Shown here piece by piece: positions 37,270 through 46,529 of a stretch of 64,000 bases of DNA; positions within the stretch are counted from its first letter, which is position 1, and each line of letters opens with the position of its first letter. This stretch comes from Flavobacteriales bacterium (GTDB lineage Bacteria > Bacteroidota > Bacteroidia > CAIKAF01), in contig JAOABX010000005.1 of the NCBI GenBank assembly GCA_026418175.1, positions 1-64,000 on the forward strand, in the 5' to 3' direction. The notes beneath the pieces were generated by a model. The model had not been told where the DNA came from. It was given only the letters and a program-made list of their open reading frames with translations, and ran no database searches. The translations under genes were made by a program, and so were the position numbers.

Positions 37270-39159
37270 CTACACGTTAATATACTGTTTATACCACTGC
37301 TGAAATACCAAAATGGCCCATACCTCAAAATGGGCATCTTCGGGATTATTTGAAAACAACTTGGAAATTGAAGTTTTTACTCTTTGCAAATCAAATATTC
37401 CCTGTTCAATGATAAAATCGTTATCAACCAGCTCTTGTAATTCCGGCCATTCTTTCATCAACAAATCACGAAGTGGAAGTTCAAATCCTTTTTTGGGACG
37501 ATTCAATAATTCTTCAGGCAAATCCTTTCGAAATGCATCTATCAAAATTTTTTTTCTTCGGTGTTGATCAATTTTAAAAGCATCTGGCAAACTAAAAGCA
37601 AAATTAACTACTCGATAATCCAACAATGGCACACGAACCTCCAAAGCATGCATCATGCTTATGCTATCAACCTTATAAAGCATATCACCCGGCAATACCA
37701 ATTTCATATCCGCTAAAAGAATATCATTTATGGTGTGGGACTTTGAAAAATGAGAAGTATAATTTTTTAAGAAAATATTGAACCCTTCCTTTTCTGTTTC
37801 TTGTATGCTTAGTAAGCTATTAACAAATTCATCACTCCCTATACAAGCCCAGTTTATATAACGTTCCTCTGGTGTGAAGTGAAGCGCTGATGCATAGCGA
37901 TGTAGCTGACGAATTCGGTTTCCTAAAAACGATTCACGAGATTTAGGAAGTAAAGCCCATAAAGGGGTAAGCACACCTACCAATTTACTTTTTATTCCAC
38001 CCTGTAAAATTTGAAACTCTGCAGCATGTTTATTATATCCTCCAAACAACTCATCGCCTGCATCTCCAGATAATGCAACAGTTACATGTTTTTTAACATG
38101 ACGGCATAACACCTGAAATGGAATAGCGGAAGAATCGGCAAAAGGTTCATCAATATGATGCAATACCTGATGAAGGCTTTCTTGCATTTCCCGCATACTT
38201 AACTGAAAAACTTCGTGGATGGTTCCGTGCTTTTTGGCAACTAGATTAGCGTATCGGGTTTCATCAAAATAAGGATGATCTTTGTAACCGATAGAAAATG
38301 TATGTAATCCTTTATGGTAACGGGCAGCCGCAGATACTACCACCGATGAATCAATGCCTCCGCTAAGAAAAGCACCCACTGGCACATCGGCCACCAAACG
38401 ATCCTTTACGGCTGATGAAATTAATTCATACATTGTATTGCATGCCTGATTATAATCTTGCTTCTCATCAATACGCAATGGAGCATAGGGTATTTGATAA
38501 TATTGTTTTTTGGTGTAACCTGCTGGCGTAATGTGAATATAATTTCCGGGTTCTAACTTAAATACATTTTGAAATATGCTGTATGGTGCCGGAATATATC
38601 CTAATTTAAAATACAAATAAAGAGCCCCTCTATCTATTTTTTTTTCAATGCCCATTTTAATTAAAGCCCTCAATTCAGAGGCAAAGAAACATCCATCAGA
38701 AGTAATGATATAATACAAGGGTTTTATACCATACCGGTCTCGTACTACAATGAGTTCGTTATTTTTTCGATCATAAATTGCAAAAGCAAAAAAACCATTT
38801 AGTTCATGAATACAATCAATTCCTTTTTGAATATATAACTGTAGTAAGACTTCCGTATCAGAATTGGTTCTAAAACGAATACCTTGGGATTCCAGTCCGG
38901 AACGAAGCGTTTTGAAATTAAAAATTTCTCCATTAAATACGATTGTAAATCGGCAACTAGCATCCGTAAATGGCTGAGATGCTTCCTGGCTCAAATCAAT
39001 AACAGATAATCGGGAATGCCCTAAAGTACAGGTATCAAATTGCTTGACTTGCTGAAAATCAGGGCCTCGATGTAGCATGGAATGAATCGAAGCATCCAAC
39101 CTATTGAAAGCTTTTTTGCCTTCTTCGTTAAATGCGTACATCCCCGCTATGCCGCACAT
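37270..39159 (-). CDS. asnB: Asparagine synthase (glutamine-hydrolysing)
   Basis: The 629-aa enzyme has a class II glutaminase domain with nucleophile Cys2 (MCGIAGMYAF) and a synthetase domain with the PP-loop LSGGIDSSVV (about residues 265-274). Members of this family in polysaccharide regions often amidate sugars or lipids and not free aspartate. The position between lpd and a GT4 gene makes a glycan-modifying role possible. The start is fixed by Cys2. It lies 13 bp after lpd. Confidence 0.92.
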   Translation of the reverse strand: MCGIAGMYAFNEEGKKAFNRLDASIHSMLHRGPDFQQVKQFDTCTLGHSRLSVIDLSQEASQPFTDASCRFTIVFNGEIFNFKTLRSGLESQGIRFRTNSDTEVLLQLYIQKGIDCIHELNGFFAFAIYDRKNNELIVVRDRYGIKPLYYIITSDGCFFASELRALIKMGIEKKIDRGALYLYFKLGYIPAPYSIFQNVFKLEPGNYIHITPAGYTKKQYYQIPYAPLRIDEKQDYNQACNTMYELISSAVKDRLVADVPVGAFLSGGIDSSVVVSAAARYHKGLHTFSIGYKDHPYFDETRYANLVAKKHGTIHEVFQLSMREMQESLHQVLHHIDEPFADSSAIPFQVLCRHVKKHVTVALSGDAGDELFGGYNKHAAEFQILQGGIKSKLVGVLTPLWALLPKSRESFLGNRIRQLHRYASALHFTPEERYINWACIGSDEFVNSLLSIQETEKEGFNIFLKNYTSHFSKSHTINDILLADMKLVLPGDMLYKVDSISMMHALEVRVPLLDYRVVNFAFSLPDAFKIDQHRRKKILIDAFRKDLPEELLNRPKKGFELPLRDLLMKEWPELQELVDNDFIIEQGIFDLQRVKTSISKLFSNNPEDAHFEVWAILVFQQWYKQYINV

Positions 39160-39172
39160 GCTAAGGGAGTAA

Positions 39173-40561
39173 TTACAAGTGAATTACCTCACCATAGGCA
39201 GCTGCTGCAGCTTCCATCACTGCTTCACTCATTGTTGGATGAGGATGAACTGCCGTAATAATTTCATGTCCGGTAGTTTCCAACTTGCGTAAAGCTACAA
39301 TTTCAGCGATCATTTCGGTAACGTTAGCTCCTATCATGTGAGCACCCAACAGCTCGCCATACTTGGCATCAAAAATTAATTTTACAAATCCGTCTGCATG
39401 GCCGGAAGCCTTAGCTTTTCCACTAGCAGTAAATGGGAATTTACCTACTTTAATTTCATATCCGGCTTCTTTGGCCTGCTTTTCAGTATATCCCACCGAT
39501 GCAACTTCAGGCTGGCAATAAGTACACCCGGGAATATTTTTATAATCAATGGGTTCAGGATTTTTTCCTGCAATTTTTTCAACACAAACAATTCCTTCAT
39601 GCGATGCTAAGTGAGCTAATGCCGGGCCTGGAATTACATCACCAATGGCATATATACCTGGAATATTAGTCTGATAGAATTGGTCAACAACAATCTTTCC
39701 TTTGTCAGTTTTTATACCCATGGTTTCCAAACCTATACCTTCTATGTTGGCTTCAATACCCACAGCCGATAGTACAACATCACATTCTACAGTTTCGGTT
39801 CCCTTAGGGGTTTTTATGAAAACTTTACATCCTTTATCAGAAGTTTCTACTTTTTCAACCGATGAATTGGTCATTATTTCCATTCCCTGCTTTTTAAAGA
39901 TTTTTTCCATGGCTTTGCTCACTTCTTCATCTTCAGCAGGCAATATAGTGGGCATATATTCTACCAAGGTTACTTTGGTGCCAAGGGCATTGTAAAAATA
40001 AGAAAATTCAGAACCAATGGCTCCAGAACCGACAACTACCATGCTTTTTGGCTGTGATGGCAATGTCATGGCTTCTCGATAACCAATCACCCGCTTACCA
40101 TCTTGAGGAATGTTAGGCAATTTACGAGAACGGGCACCAGTTGCTATGATGATATGTTTGCCCTCTACCGTTTTTTTGGTACCGTCGGCAGCAGCAACTT
40201 CTACTTTTCCTTTGGCTACCAATTTGCCGGTACCCATTATAACTTCTATATTATTTTTTCGCATCAAAAACTGAACACCTTTGCTCATCCCATCAGCTAC
40301 CTGACGACTGCGGGCAATAATTTTATCAAATTCCGCTTCGGCCTCCTTAATTTTCAATCCATACTCGCCGGCATGCTTAATATAATCATAAACCTGAGCA
40401 CTTTTTAACAAAGCTTTTGTAGGAATACATCCCCAATTAAGACAAATTCCACCCAGGTTTTCCTTTTCAATAATGGCTGTTTTCAACCCCAGTTGAGAAG
40501 CCCGAATTGCTGCTACATATCCACCCGGACCACTTCCTATAACAATAATGTCGTAACTCAT
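39173..40561 (-). CDS. lpd: Dihydrolipoyl dehydrogenase
   Basis: The 462-aa flavoenzyme reoxidises dihydrolipoamide in 2-oxoacid dehydrogenase complexes. It has the FAD motif IGSGPGGYVAAIRA, the redox pair Cys40/Cys45 (GGICLNWGCIPTK), an NAD motif VVVGSGAIGSEFSYF, and the C-terminal His-Glu dyad in HPHPTMSE. A longer frame from 40621 exists, but ATG 40561 (MSYDIIVIGSGPGG) is the family start. It is the first gene of the lpd-asnB transcript and diverges from glmM. Confidence 0.94.
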   Translation of the reverse strand: MSYDIIVIGSGPGGYVAAIRASQLGLKTAIIEKENLGGICLNWGCIPTKALLKSAQVYDYIKHAGEYGLKIKEAEAEFDKIIARSRQVADGMSKGVQFLMRKNNIEVIMGTGKLVAKGKVEVAAADGTKKTVEGKHIIIATGARSRKLPNIPQDGKRVIGYREAMTLPSQPKSMVVVGSGAIGSEFSYFYNALGTKVTLVEYMPTILPAEDEEVSKAMEKIFKKQGMEIMTNSSVEKVETSDKGCKVFIKTPKGTETVECDVVLSAVGIEANIEGIGLETMGIKTDKGKIVVDQFYQTNIPGIYAIGDVIPGPALAHLASHEGIVCVEKIAGKNPEPIDYKNIPGCTYCQPEVASVGYTEKQAKEAGYEIKVGKFPFTASGKAKASGHADGFVKLIFDAKYGELLGAHMIGANVTEMIAEIVALRKLETTGHEIITAVHPHPTMSEAVMEAAAAAYGEVIHL

Positions 40562-40585
40562 ACAGTATTTTTTAAAATAAAAACA

Positions 40586-40593
40586 CGAAATTA
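40586..40593 (-). promoter_or_regulatory. Possible -7 box of lpd
   Basis: TAATTTCG on the minus strand is one change from TAnnTTTG and lies 25 bp upstream of the lpd ATG. No -33 element was confirmed. Confidence 0.2.
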
Positions 40594-40717
40594 AAAAAAT
40601 ATCTGGGTTTACATTCTGCAATCATTTTTATTTGAACATACCAATAGTTAATGCTGCAGTTAGTGTTGATGTTAATAAAATTAATGCCCTTCTAATGCTA
40701 CACTTTTAATCAGGCTG

Positions 40718-40725
40718 TACCTTCG
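40718..40725 (+). promoter_or_regulatory. Possible -7 box of glmM
   Basis: TACCTTCG resembles TAnnTTTG and lies 40 bp before the ATG of the mutase. The same octamer occurs upstream of hisS on the minus strand (18887-18894). No clear -33 TTG is present. Confidence 0.25.
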
Positions 40726-40765
40726 TTATTGATTGTTTTTTTTATTTTAAAATAAATCTACATTC

Positions 40766-42154
40766 ATGACACTTATTAAATCCATCTCCGGTATCCGAGG
40801 AACCATTGGAGGAAAAGCAGGAGAAAATCTCACTCCATGGGACACTGTAAAATTTACAGCCGGCTATGCTGAATGGCTCAAAAAAAAATTTCCTAGCCAA
40901 TCAATAACCGTTGTTGTAGGCCGTGATGCTAGAATTTCAGGGCCTATGATCAGTCAGCTAGTGATACAAACCTTGATTGGTTGCGGAATACATGTAGTTG
41001 ATTTAGGCCTAAGTACAACGCCAACCGTAGAAGTTGCTATACCCGATTTTCATGCTCAAGGGGGTGTCATTTTGACAGCCAGTCATAATCCCAAACAATG
41101 GAATGCATTAAAATTACTCAATGAAAAAGGAGAATTTATTTCAGCAGAAGATGGAAACAAACTGTTGCAAATTGCTGATCGTGGTGAAACCCTATTTGCT
41201 GGCATTGATGAACTTGGTTCTTATCGGTTTATAGCCAACGGATATATTGACGAACACATCGAAAAAATACTCGGACTTACACTAGTTGATGTGGATATGA
41301 TTCGTGAAGCTGAATTAAGCATTGTGGTAGATGCAGTAAACTCCACTGGGGGTATTGCGGTACCCAAATTATTGGAAAAACTGGGAGTAAAAGAAATTCA
41401 TCAATTGTTTTGCGACCCCAATGGACATTTTCCTCATAATCCTGAACCTTTACCTGAACATCTTACAGAAATTTCTTTTTTCATTAAAAAAAATAAATGT
41501 GACCTGGGCATTGTCGTTGATCCAGATGTTGACCGACTGGCACTGGTATGCGAAGATGGAAGTATGTTTGGTGAAGAATACACCTTGGTAGCTGTGGCTG
41601 ATTTCGTGTTACGTTATAAAAAGGGAAATACGGTTTCAAACCTATCATCTACCCGCGCCTTGCGTGATATAACAGAAAAAATAGGAGGAAACTATTATGC
41701 CGCAGCTGTTGGTGAAGTAAATGTGGTAAAGAAAATGAAAGAAGTAAACGCAGTGATAGGTGGAGAAGGAAATGGAGGAGTAATTTATCCTGAATTGCAT
41801 TATGGCAGAGATGCATTGGTAGGTATTGCCTTGTTTTTATCACACCTGGCTGAAACAAAAATGAAAGCATCCGAATTGAAACAAACTTATCCTGCTTACA
41901 TTATTTCAAAAAACAAAATTGAACTTACACCGGATATAAACGTTGATTTGGTTTTGGATAAAATTGCAAAAAAATATGCCGGAAAACCCGTAAATACTGA
42001 AGATGGAGTAAAAATAGAATTGGGCAATGAGTGGGTGCATTTACGTAAATCAAACACAGAACCTATAATTAGAATTTATGCCGAAAGTACAGATGAAAAT
42101 AAAGCCCATGCATTAGCAGAAAAAATGATAGAGGAAATTCGTAGCTTTTGCTAA
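40766..42154 (+). CDS. glmM: Phosphoglucosamine mutase-type phosphohexomutase
   Basis: The 462-aa phosphohexomutase has the phosphoserine loop TASHNPKQWNALK with Ser106, the metal loop DPDVDRLALVCEDG, the sugar loop GEGNGGVIYPELHYGRDA and the phosphate loop RKSNTEPIIRIYAE. The GEGNGG sugar loop fits the phosphoglucosamine/phosphomannomutase group. It would make glucosamine-1-phosphate for UDP-GlcNAc synthesis. The cysteine desulfurase gene begins 56 bp later. Confidence 0.88.
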   Translation: MTLIKSISGIRGTIGGKAGENLTPWDTVKFTAGYAEWLKKKFPSQSITVVVGRDARISGPMISQLVIQTLIGCGIHVVDLGLSTTPTVEVAIPDFHAQGGVILTASHNPKQWNALKLLNEKGEFISAEDGNKLLQIADRGETLFAGIDELGSYRFIANGYIDEHIEKILGLTLVDVDMIREAELSIVVDAVNSTGGIAVPKLLEKLGVKEIHQLFCDPNGHFPHNPEPLPEHLTEISFFIKKNKCDLGIVVDPDVDRLALVCEDGSMFGEEYTLVAVADFVLRYKKGNTVSNLSSTRALRDITEKIGGNYYAAAVGEVNVVKKMKEVNAVIGGEGNGGVIYPELHYGRDALVGIALFLSHLAETKMKASELKQTYPAYIISKNKIELTPDINVDLVLDKIAKKYAGKPVNTEDGVKIELGNEWVHLRKSNTEPIIRIYAESTDENKAHALAEKMIEEIRSFC

Positions 42155-42159
42155 TCGGT

Positions 42160-42190
42160 TTGGTGTTCAGCCCCTTTCAACTTACCTTTG
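42160..42190 (+). promoter_or_regulatory. Putative promoter of the cysteine desulfurase gene
   Basis: TTG (42160-42162), a 20-bp spacer and TACCTTTG (42183-42190) fit the Bacteroidota promoter. The predicted start lies about 15-17 nt before ATG 42211, which supports that start over the longer upstream frame. Confidence 0.4.
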
Positions 42191-42210
42191 AACAGTCAAT
42201 TTACAAAGTG

Positions 42211-43350
42211 ATGAAAGTTTACTTGGATAATGCAGCTACCACTCCGATGGATAAGGAAGTGATTGATGTAATGGTTAATGTAATGAATGATTGTTTTGGA
42301 AATCCTTCATCCATTCATGAACATGGGCGAAAAGCTAGAGCAATAATTGAAAAATCCAGGAAAAAAATTGCAGAATTACTGAATGCTTCTCCGGCAGAAA
42401 TTTTCTTTACCAGTGGCGGTACAGAAGCTGACAACATGGCAATACGGCAACCGATAGAAGATCTTGGAATAAAACGAATCATTACCACACGAATAGAACA
42501 CCATGCGGTAACTCATACTGTTGAAGACCTTGAAAAAAAAGGAAAAGCAGAGGTGGTTTGGCTATCTGTAAGCAATGATGGTAGTATTTCATTAGAAGAA
42601 TTAGAAAAACATCTTTCGGTACCTGCACCTACTTTGGTTTCGTTGATGCATGCCAACAACGAAATTGGTACCATGCATCCTATCATGTTGATTGGCGAAC
42701 TTTGCAAAAAATACAATGCATTGTTTCATTCAGATACTGTGCAAACTATAGGGCATTATCCTATCAATTTGCAAAATATTCCTGTAGATATGATCACTTG
42801 CAGTGCTCATAAACTGCATGGACCGAAAGGAATTGGATTTTTATACGTTCGAAGCGGAACAGGAATTAAACCAATGATCACCGGTGGTTCACAAGAACGA
42901 AATATGCGAGCCGGAACTGAAAATATTTATGGGATTGCAGCTTTAGGCAAAGCCATGGAATTGGCACATGAACACATGGTTGAACATGAACAGCATATTC
43001 GTGGCCTAAAAAATTACATGAAGCGAAAGCTCATGGAGGAAATAGAAGATATTCGATTTAATGGAGACGCTTCGAATGATAGTTTGTACACCGTATTGAA
43101 TGTTTCATTTCCACCAACACCGCACAGCGAAATGTTTTTGATGAAACTGGATATTCAGGGAATATCTGCCTCTGGCGGTAGTGCTTGTTCATCAGGAAGT
43201 AATACTGGTTCGCATGTTTTAAATGGAATTCAAGCTGATCCCAATCGTCCCAGTGTTCGGTTTTCTTTCAGCCGTTTTAATACAAAAGAAGAAATCGATT
43301 ACGTAGTAGGTGTACTCAAAGCTATGTATGCCGGTCAACCCGCAAAATGA
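42211..43350 (+). CDS. Cysteine desulfurase (NifS/IscS-like)
   Basis: The 379-aa PLP enzyme takes sulfur from cysteine for Fe-S clusters and thiolation. It has the PLP-lysine Lys201 (SAHKLHGPKGIGF) and the catalytic Cys326 in SGGSACSSGS, the longer loop typical of class I (NifS/IscS) enzymes. I chose ATG 42211 (MKVYLDNAATTPMD) instead of 42148, which would add 21 unrelated residues upstream of the promoter. A metallo-hydrolase gene follows after 4 bp. Confidence 0.93.
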   Translation: MKVYLDNAATTPMDKEVIDVMVNVMNDCFGNPSSIHEHGRKARAIIEKSRKKIAELLNASPAEIFFTSGGTEADNMAIRQPIEDLGIKRIITTRIEHHAVTHTVEDLEKKGKAEVVWLSVSNDGSISLEELEKHLSVPAPTLVSLMHANNEIGTMHPIMLIGELCKKYNALFHSDTVQTIGHYPINLQNIPVDMITCSAHKLHGPKGIGFLYVRSGTGIKPMITGGSQERNMRAGTENIYGIAALGKAMELAHEHMVEHEQHIRGLKNYMKRKLMEEIEDIRFNGDASNDSLYTVLNVSFPPTPHSEMFLMKLDIQGISASGGSACSSGSNTGSHVLNGIQADPNRPSVRFSFSRFNTKEEIDYVVGVLKAMYAGQPAK

Positions 43351-43354
43351 TGAT

Positions 43355-44128
43355 ATGAAACATGGCATCCGCATCACATTTTTAGGAACTGGCACCTCGC
43401 AAGGAATTCCGGTGATTGCTTGTGAATGTGAAGTTTGCAAATCTACAGATGCATTTGATCATCGGTTACGAAGTTCCATTTTAATTGAATCTGCCACAAC
43501 CACTGTGGTTATTGATACCGGACCAGATTTTCGGTATCAAATGCTGCGTGAATCCATAAAAAAAATCAATGCTGTAGTCTTTACCCACGAACACCGCGAT
43601 CATATTGCCGGCTTGGATGATATACGGGCTTTTAATTTTAAGCAGGGAGAAAGTATTCCATTATATTGCACAGCTGCTGTAGAAAAAGCCATTCGACGCG
43701 ATTTTCATTATGCCTTTGCAGAAACCAAATATCCGGGAGTTCCTGAGATGCACATTATCCCCATTCACGATGAGCCATTCATGGTGGGAGATATTCCATT
43801 CCTTCCTATCAAAGTGTTACACTACAAAATGCCGGTATTAGGTTTTAGAATTCATAATTTTACTTACATCACCGATGCAAGTTTTATTGCTGATGAAGAA
43901 CTCAATAAAGTAATGGGTTCGGATATTGTAGTATTAAATGCGCTTCGAAAGCAAACGCATATTTCACATTTCAATTTAGAGCAGGCACTTCAAATAATGG
44001 ATTATCTAAAGCCACAAGAAGGATATTTTACTCACATCAGCCATCTGCTTGGGCTACATCGGGAAGTTCAACTAGAACTACCTCCCAATATTAAACTGGC
44101 ATTTGATGGTTTAAAAATTGAAATTTGA
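43355..44128 (+). CDS. MBL-fold metallo-hydrolase (PhnP-like)
   Basis: This 257-aa protein has the metallo-beta-lactamase fold signature THEHRDHIAGLDD (HxHxDH) and the start ITFLGTGTSQGIPVIACECEVC. The CEVCKS cysteines match the zinc-site variation of the PhnP/YcbJ group, cyclic phosphate phosphodiesterases. Substrate is unknown. ATG 43355 is preferred over 43310, which overlaps the desulfurase frame. It is followed by a porin gene after 9 bp. Confidence 0.85.
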   Translation: MKHGIRITFLGTGTSQGIPVIACECEVCKSTDAFDHRLRSSILIESATTTVVIDTGPDFRYQMLRESIKKINAVVFTHEHRDHIAGLDDIRAFNFKQGESIPLYCTAAVEKAIRRDFHYAFAETKYPGVPEMHIIPIHDEPFMVGDIPFLPIKVLHYKMPVLGFRIHNFTYITDASFIADEELNKVMGSDIVVLNALRKQTHISHFNLEQALQIMDYLKPQEGYFTHISHLLGLHREVQLELPPNIKLAFDGLKIEI

Positions 44129-44137
44129 ATTTTTAAA

Positions 44138-45274
44138 ATGTTGCGTTGCTTTTTTTCAATTATTTGGATATTAATACTCAGCTATAAAAGTTATTCCCAA
44201 GATAGCGTTACTATCATAAAAAAAGCTTGGATTCCCAATATATCTCTGGAAGCTTATATTGAAGCTTATTACCAGTACGATTTCAATCGCCCAATAGATG
44301 GTAACCGGCCATCATTTGTGTATTCGTTTAACCGTCATAATGAATTTAACATCAATCTTTCATATCTTAAAACAAAATTTCAGCATGATAGATACCGGGC
44401 TAATTTAGCATTCATGGCTGGAACATACAGTCAGGCAAACTTAGCTAATGAACCACCTTTATTTCGCCATATATTAGAAGCCAACATCGGATTTCGTTTA
44501 GCTAAAGGACTATGGCTCGATGGAGGAATTTTCCCATCTTACATAGGTTTTGAAAGTACAGTGGGCATGGATTGTTATAATGTAACTCGATCCATATTGG
44601 CGGACAATAGTCCGTATTTTTTCAGTGGTATCAAATTAGGTTATACTACTCCCAATGAAAAATTATATTTTGCTACATTAATTATCAACGGCTGGCAAAA
44701 TATCCATGAAACACCATTTAACAGTAATAAAGCATTAGGCCTACAAATACAAATAATGCCTACAGATAAAATTACTTTAAATTATAGCAATTTCATCGGC
44801 TATGAAACACCTGATAGCGCTAAACACTGGAGATTTTTTAATAATATTTACGGAATTTTTAATATCCATCAACATTTTCAATGCATCACCGGATTGGATA
44901 TCGGGATACAAGAAAAACAGCCGGGCAATTTATTGAATGTACATCTTTGGTATTCACCCGTATTGATTGTTCGAACTGTATTTGCTAAAAAATTCGCATT
45001 GGCATTACGTGGCGAATATTATCATGATCGAAAAGGAATTATTGTGAATATGACAACACCTGGTGGAATTAAAACCTGGGGAATAAGCATGAACTTCGAC
45101 TATCATCCTTGGGAATATTTAATTTGCAGACTGGAAGGCAAATTTTGGATGAATACCTCCGGAAAAATATTTCAATCGGCCGAAGGTAGTAGTCGATTTA
45201 GCCCAGTAATCATTGCATCCATTGCATTTCGATATGGACTATTACTAAATCAGGCTTCATCTAACAAGCACTAA
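44138..45274 (+). CDS. Outer-membrane porin, BBP2 (OmpL-like) type
   Basis: The 378-aa protein has a signal peptide (ending near SYKSYSQ) and a beta-barrel body with ISLEAYIEAYYQYDFNRP, GTYSQANLANEPPLFRHILEANIGFRLAKGLWLDGGIFPSYIGFE and many aromatic-flanked strands, typical of the putative beta-barrel porin-2 family. It should form a passive channel. It converges on hom with a 14-bp overlap at the 3' ends. Confidence 0.85.
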   Translation: MLRCFFSIIWILILSYKSYSQDSVTIIKKAWIPNISLEAYIEAYYQYDFNRPIDGNRPSFVYSFNRHNEFNINLSYLKTKFQHDRYRANLAFMAGTYSQANLANEPPLFRHILEANIGFRLAKGLWLDGGIFPSYIGFESTVGMDCYNVTRSILADNSPYFFSGIKLGYTTPNEKLYFATLIINGWQNIHETPFNSNKALGLQIQIMPTDKITLNYSNFIGYETPDSAKHWRFFNNIYGIFNIHQHFQCITGLDIGIQEKQPGNLLNVHLWYSPVLIVRTVFAKKFALALRGEYYHDRKGIIVNMTTPGGIKTWGISMNFDYHPWEYLICRLEGKFWMNTSGKIFQSAEGSSRFSPVIIASIAFRYGLLLNQASSNKH

Positions 45275-46529
45275 TTAGCCGGGTTAGCGATTTTAAGGCT
45301 TCATTCCGAAGCAGTGTTTTTCGAACCATAAATTCAGCATATTCATTCAGTTCGGCTACAAAACATTGATTAGCTAATAACACCTGTTGATATTCATTCA
45401 ATTTTTTTAAACTGATGTTTCCAACAGCTACTACCTCACCATGTATATTATCAGAATATAATATTGTAGAATCATCCATATGTTGTATCAATTCTATTTT
45501 TTTGGTTCGTAATAATACACGTATGCTATGTTCATTGGTAAATGCTAACCGATGATTAGATTGATTAAGTTTATGATACTCATATTTATAATGATAATGC
45601 AGAGCCACAATGTCTGATAACACGGCTGAACCGGTAGGGTGTCCTCCAGCTCCTTTTCCAACAAATTGCTGTTGATCGCTAAAGGCAGCTTTTACTAATA
45701 CCGTGTTAAATTCATATAATACACTTCCTATCGAAGAATTTGGTGTGATCAATACCGGTAGTACACTTACTCTTAATTGATTATTATTAACAATTTCAGC
45801 TTTAGCTTCTAATTTTACTACTAATCCTGCCTGACGTATCCATGATAAATCACGTGGTGTTAAGGCAGAAATTCCAATATTAAAAACATCATCAGGTGAT
45901 ATGACCACCCCAAAAGCATGAGTAGTTAAAATGATTAATTTATACTTGGCATCAAACCCTTCTACATCCAGCAAGGGGTTAGATTCTGCAAATCCTAATC
46001 GCTGAGCTTCAGCCAAAGCCTGCGCATACGTATTCCCATGATGAAAGATTTGCGTTAGTATATAATTGGATGAACCATTAAATATTCCATGAATAGATTG
46101 TAAATGCTCATTATTATAATACTCTTCCAAGGTACGTATTATGGGTATTCCACCGCAACTCGATGCTTCATAAAGTAGGGGTGTCTGATAAGTTTTTTGA
46201 AGTTCAATCAACTCTTGAAGATGCTCTGCTATCATCTTTTTATTGGCGGTAACTACTGCCTTTCCCTTCATCAAGGAAGATTTTACAATGCGATATGCCT
46301 CATCAGCATCATCAATTAATTCTACAATTACATTAATTTCAGGGTCATTTATTATTTCCTGAACATTAAAGGTAAAATAATGCAGGGGTAGGGAACGTGG
46401 TTTATTTTTATGTTTAACCGCTATTTTTTTTATCCGAATGAGTGAATTTGTATTTTTTGAAATAATATCATACAATCCTTGCCCTACACAACCAAACCCA
46501 ATCAATCCAATCGTTAATTTATTTTTCAT
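45261..46529 (-). CDS. hom: Homoserine dehydrogenase
   Basis: The 422-aa enzyme reduces aspartate semialdehyde to homoserine. It has the NAD(P) motif IGLIGFGCVGQGLYD at the N terminus, the catalytic domain with GIFNGSSNYIL and GFAESNPLLDVEGFDAKYK, and a C-terminal ACT-like segment (about 345-420), suggesting feedback control. It is the last gene of the met operon and overlaps metX by 11 bp, so supply of homoserine is tied to methionine regulation. Confidence 0.93.
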   Translation of the reverse strand: MKNKLTIGLIGFGCVGQGLYDIISKNTNSLIRIKKIAVKHKNKPRSLPLHYFTFNVQEIINDPEINVIVELIDDADEAYRIVKSSLMKGKAVVTANKKMIAEHLQELIELQKTYQTPLLYEASSCGGIPIIRTLEEYYNNEHLQSIHGIFNGSSNYILTQIFHHGNTYAQALAEAQRLGFAESNPLLDVEGFDAKYKLIILTTHAFGVVISPDDVFNIGISALTPRDLSWIRQAGLVVKLEAKAEIVNNNQLRVSVLPVLITPNSSIGSVLYEFNTVLVKAAFSDQQQFVGKGAGGHPTGSAVLSDIVALHYHYKYEYHKLNQSNHRLAFTNEHSIRVLLRTKKIELIQHMDDSTILYSDNIHGEVVAVGNISLKKLNEYQQVLLANQCFVAELNEYAEFMVRKTLLRNEALKSLTRLISAC

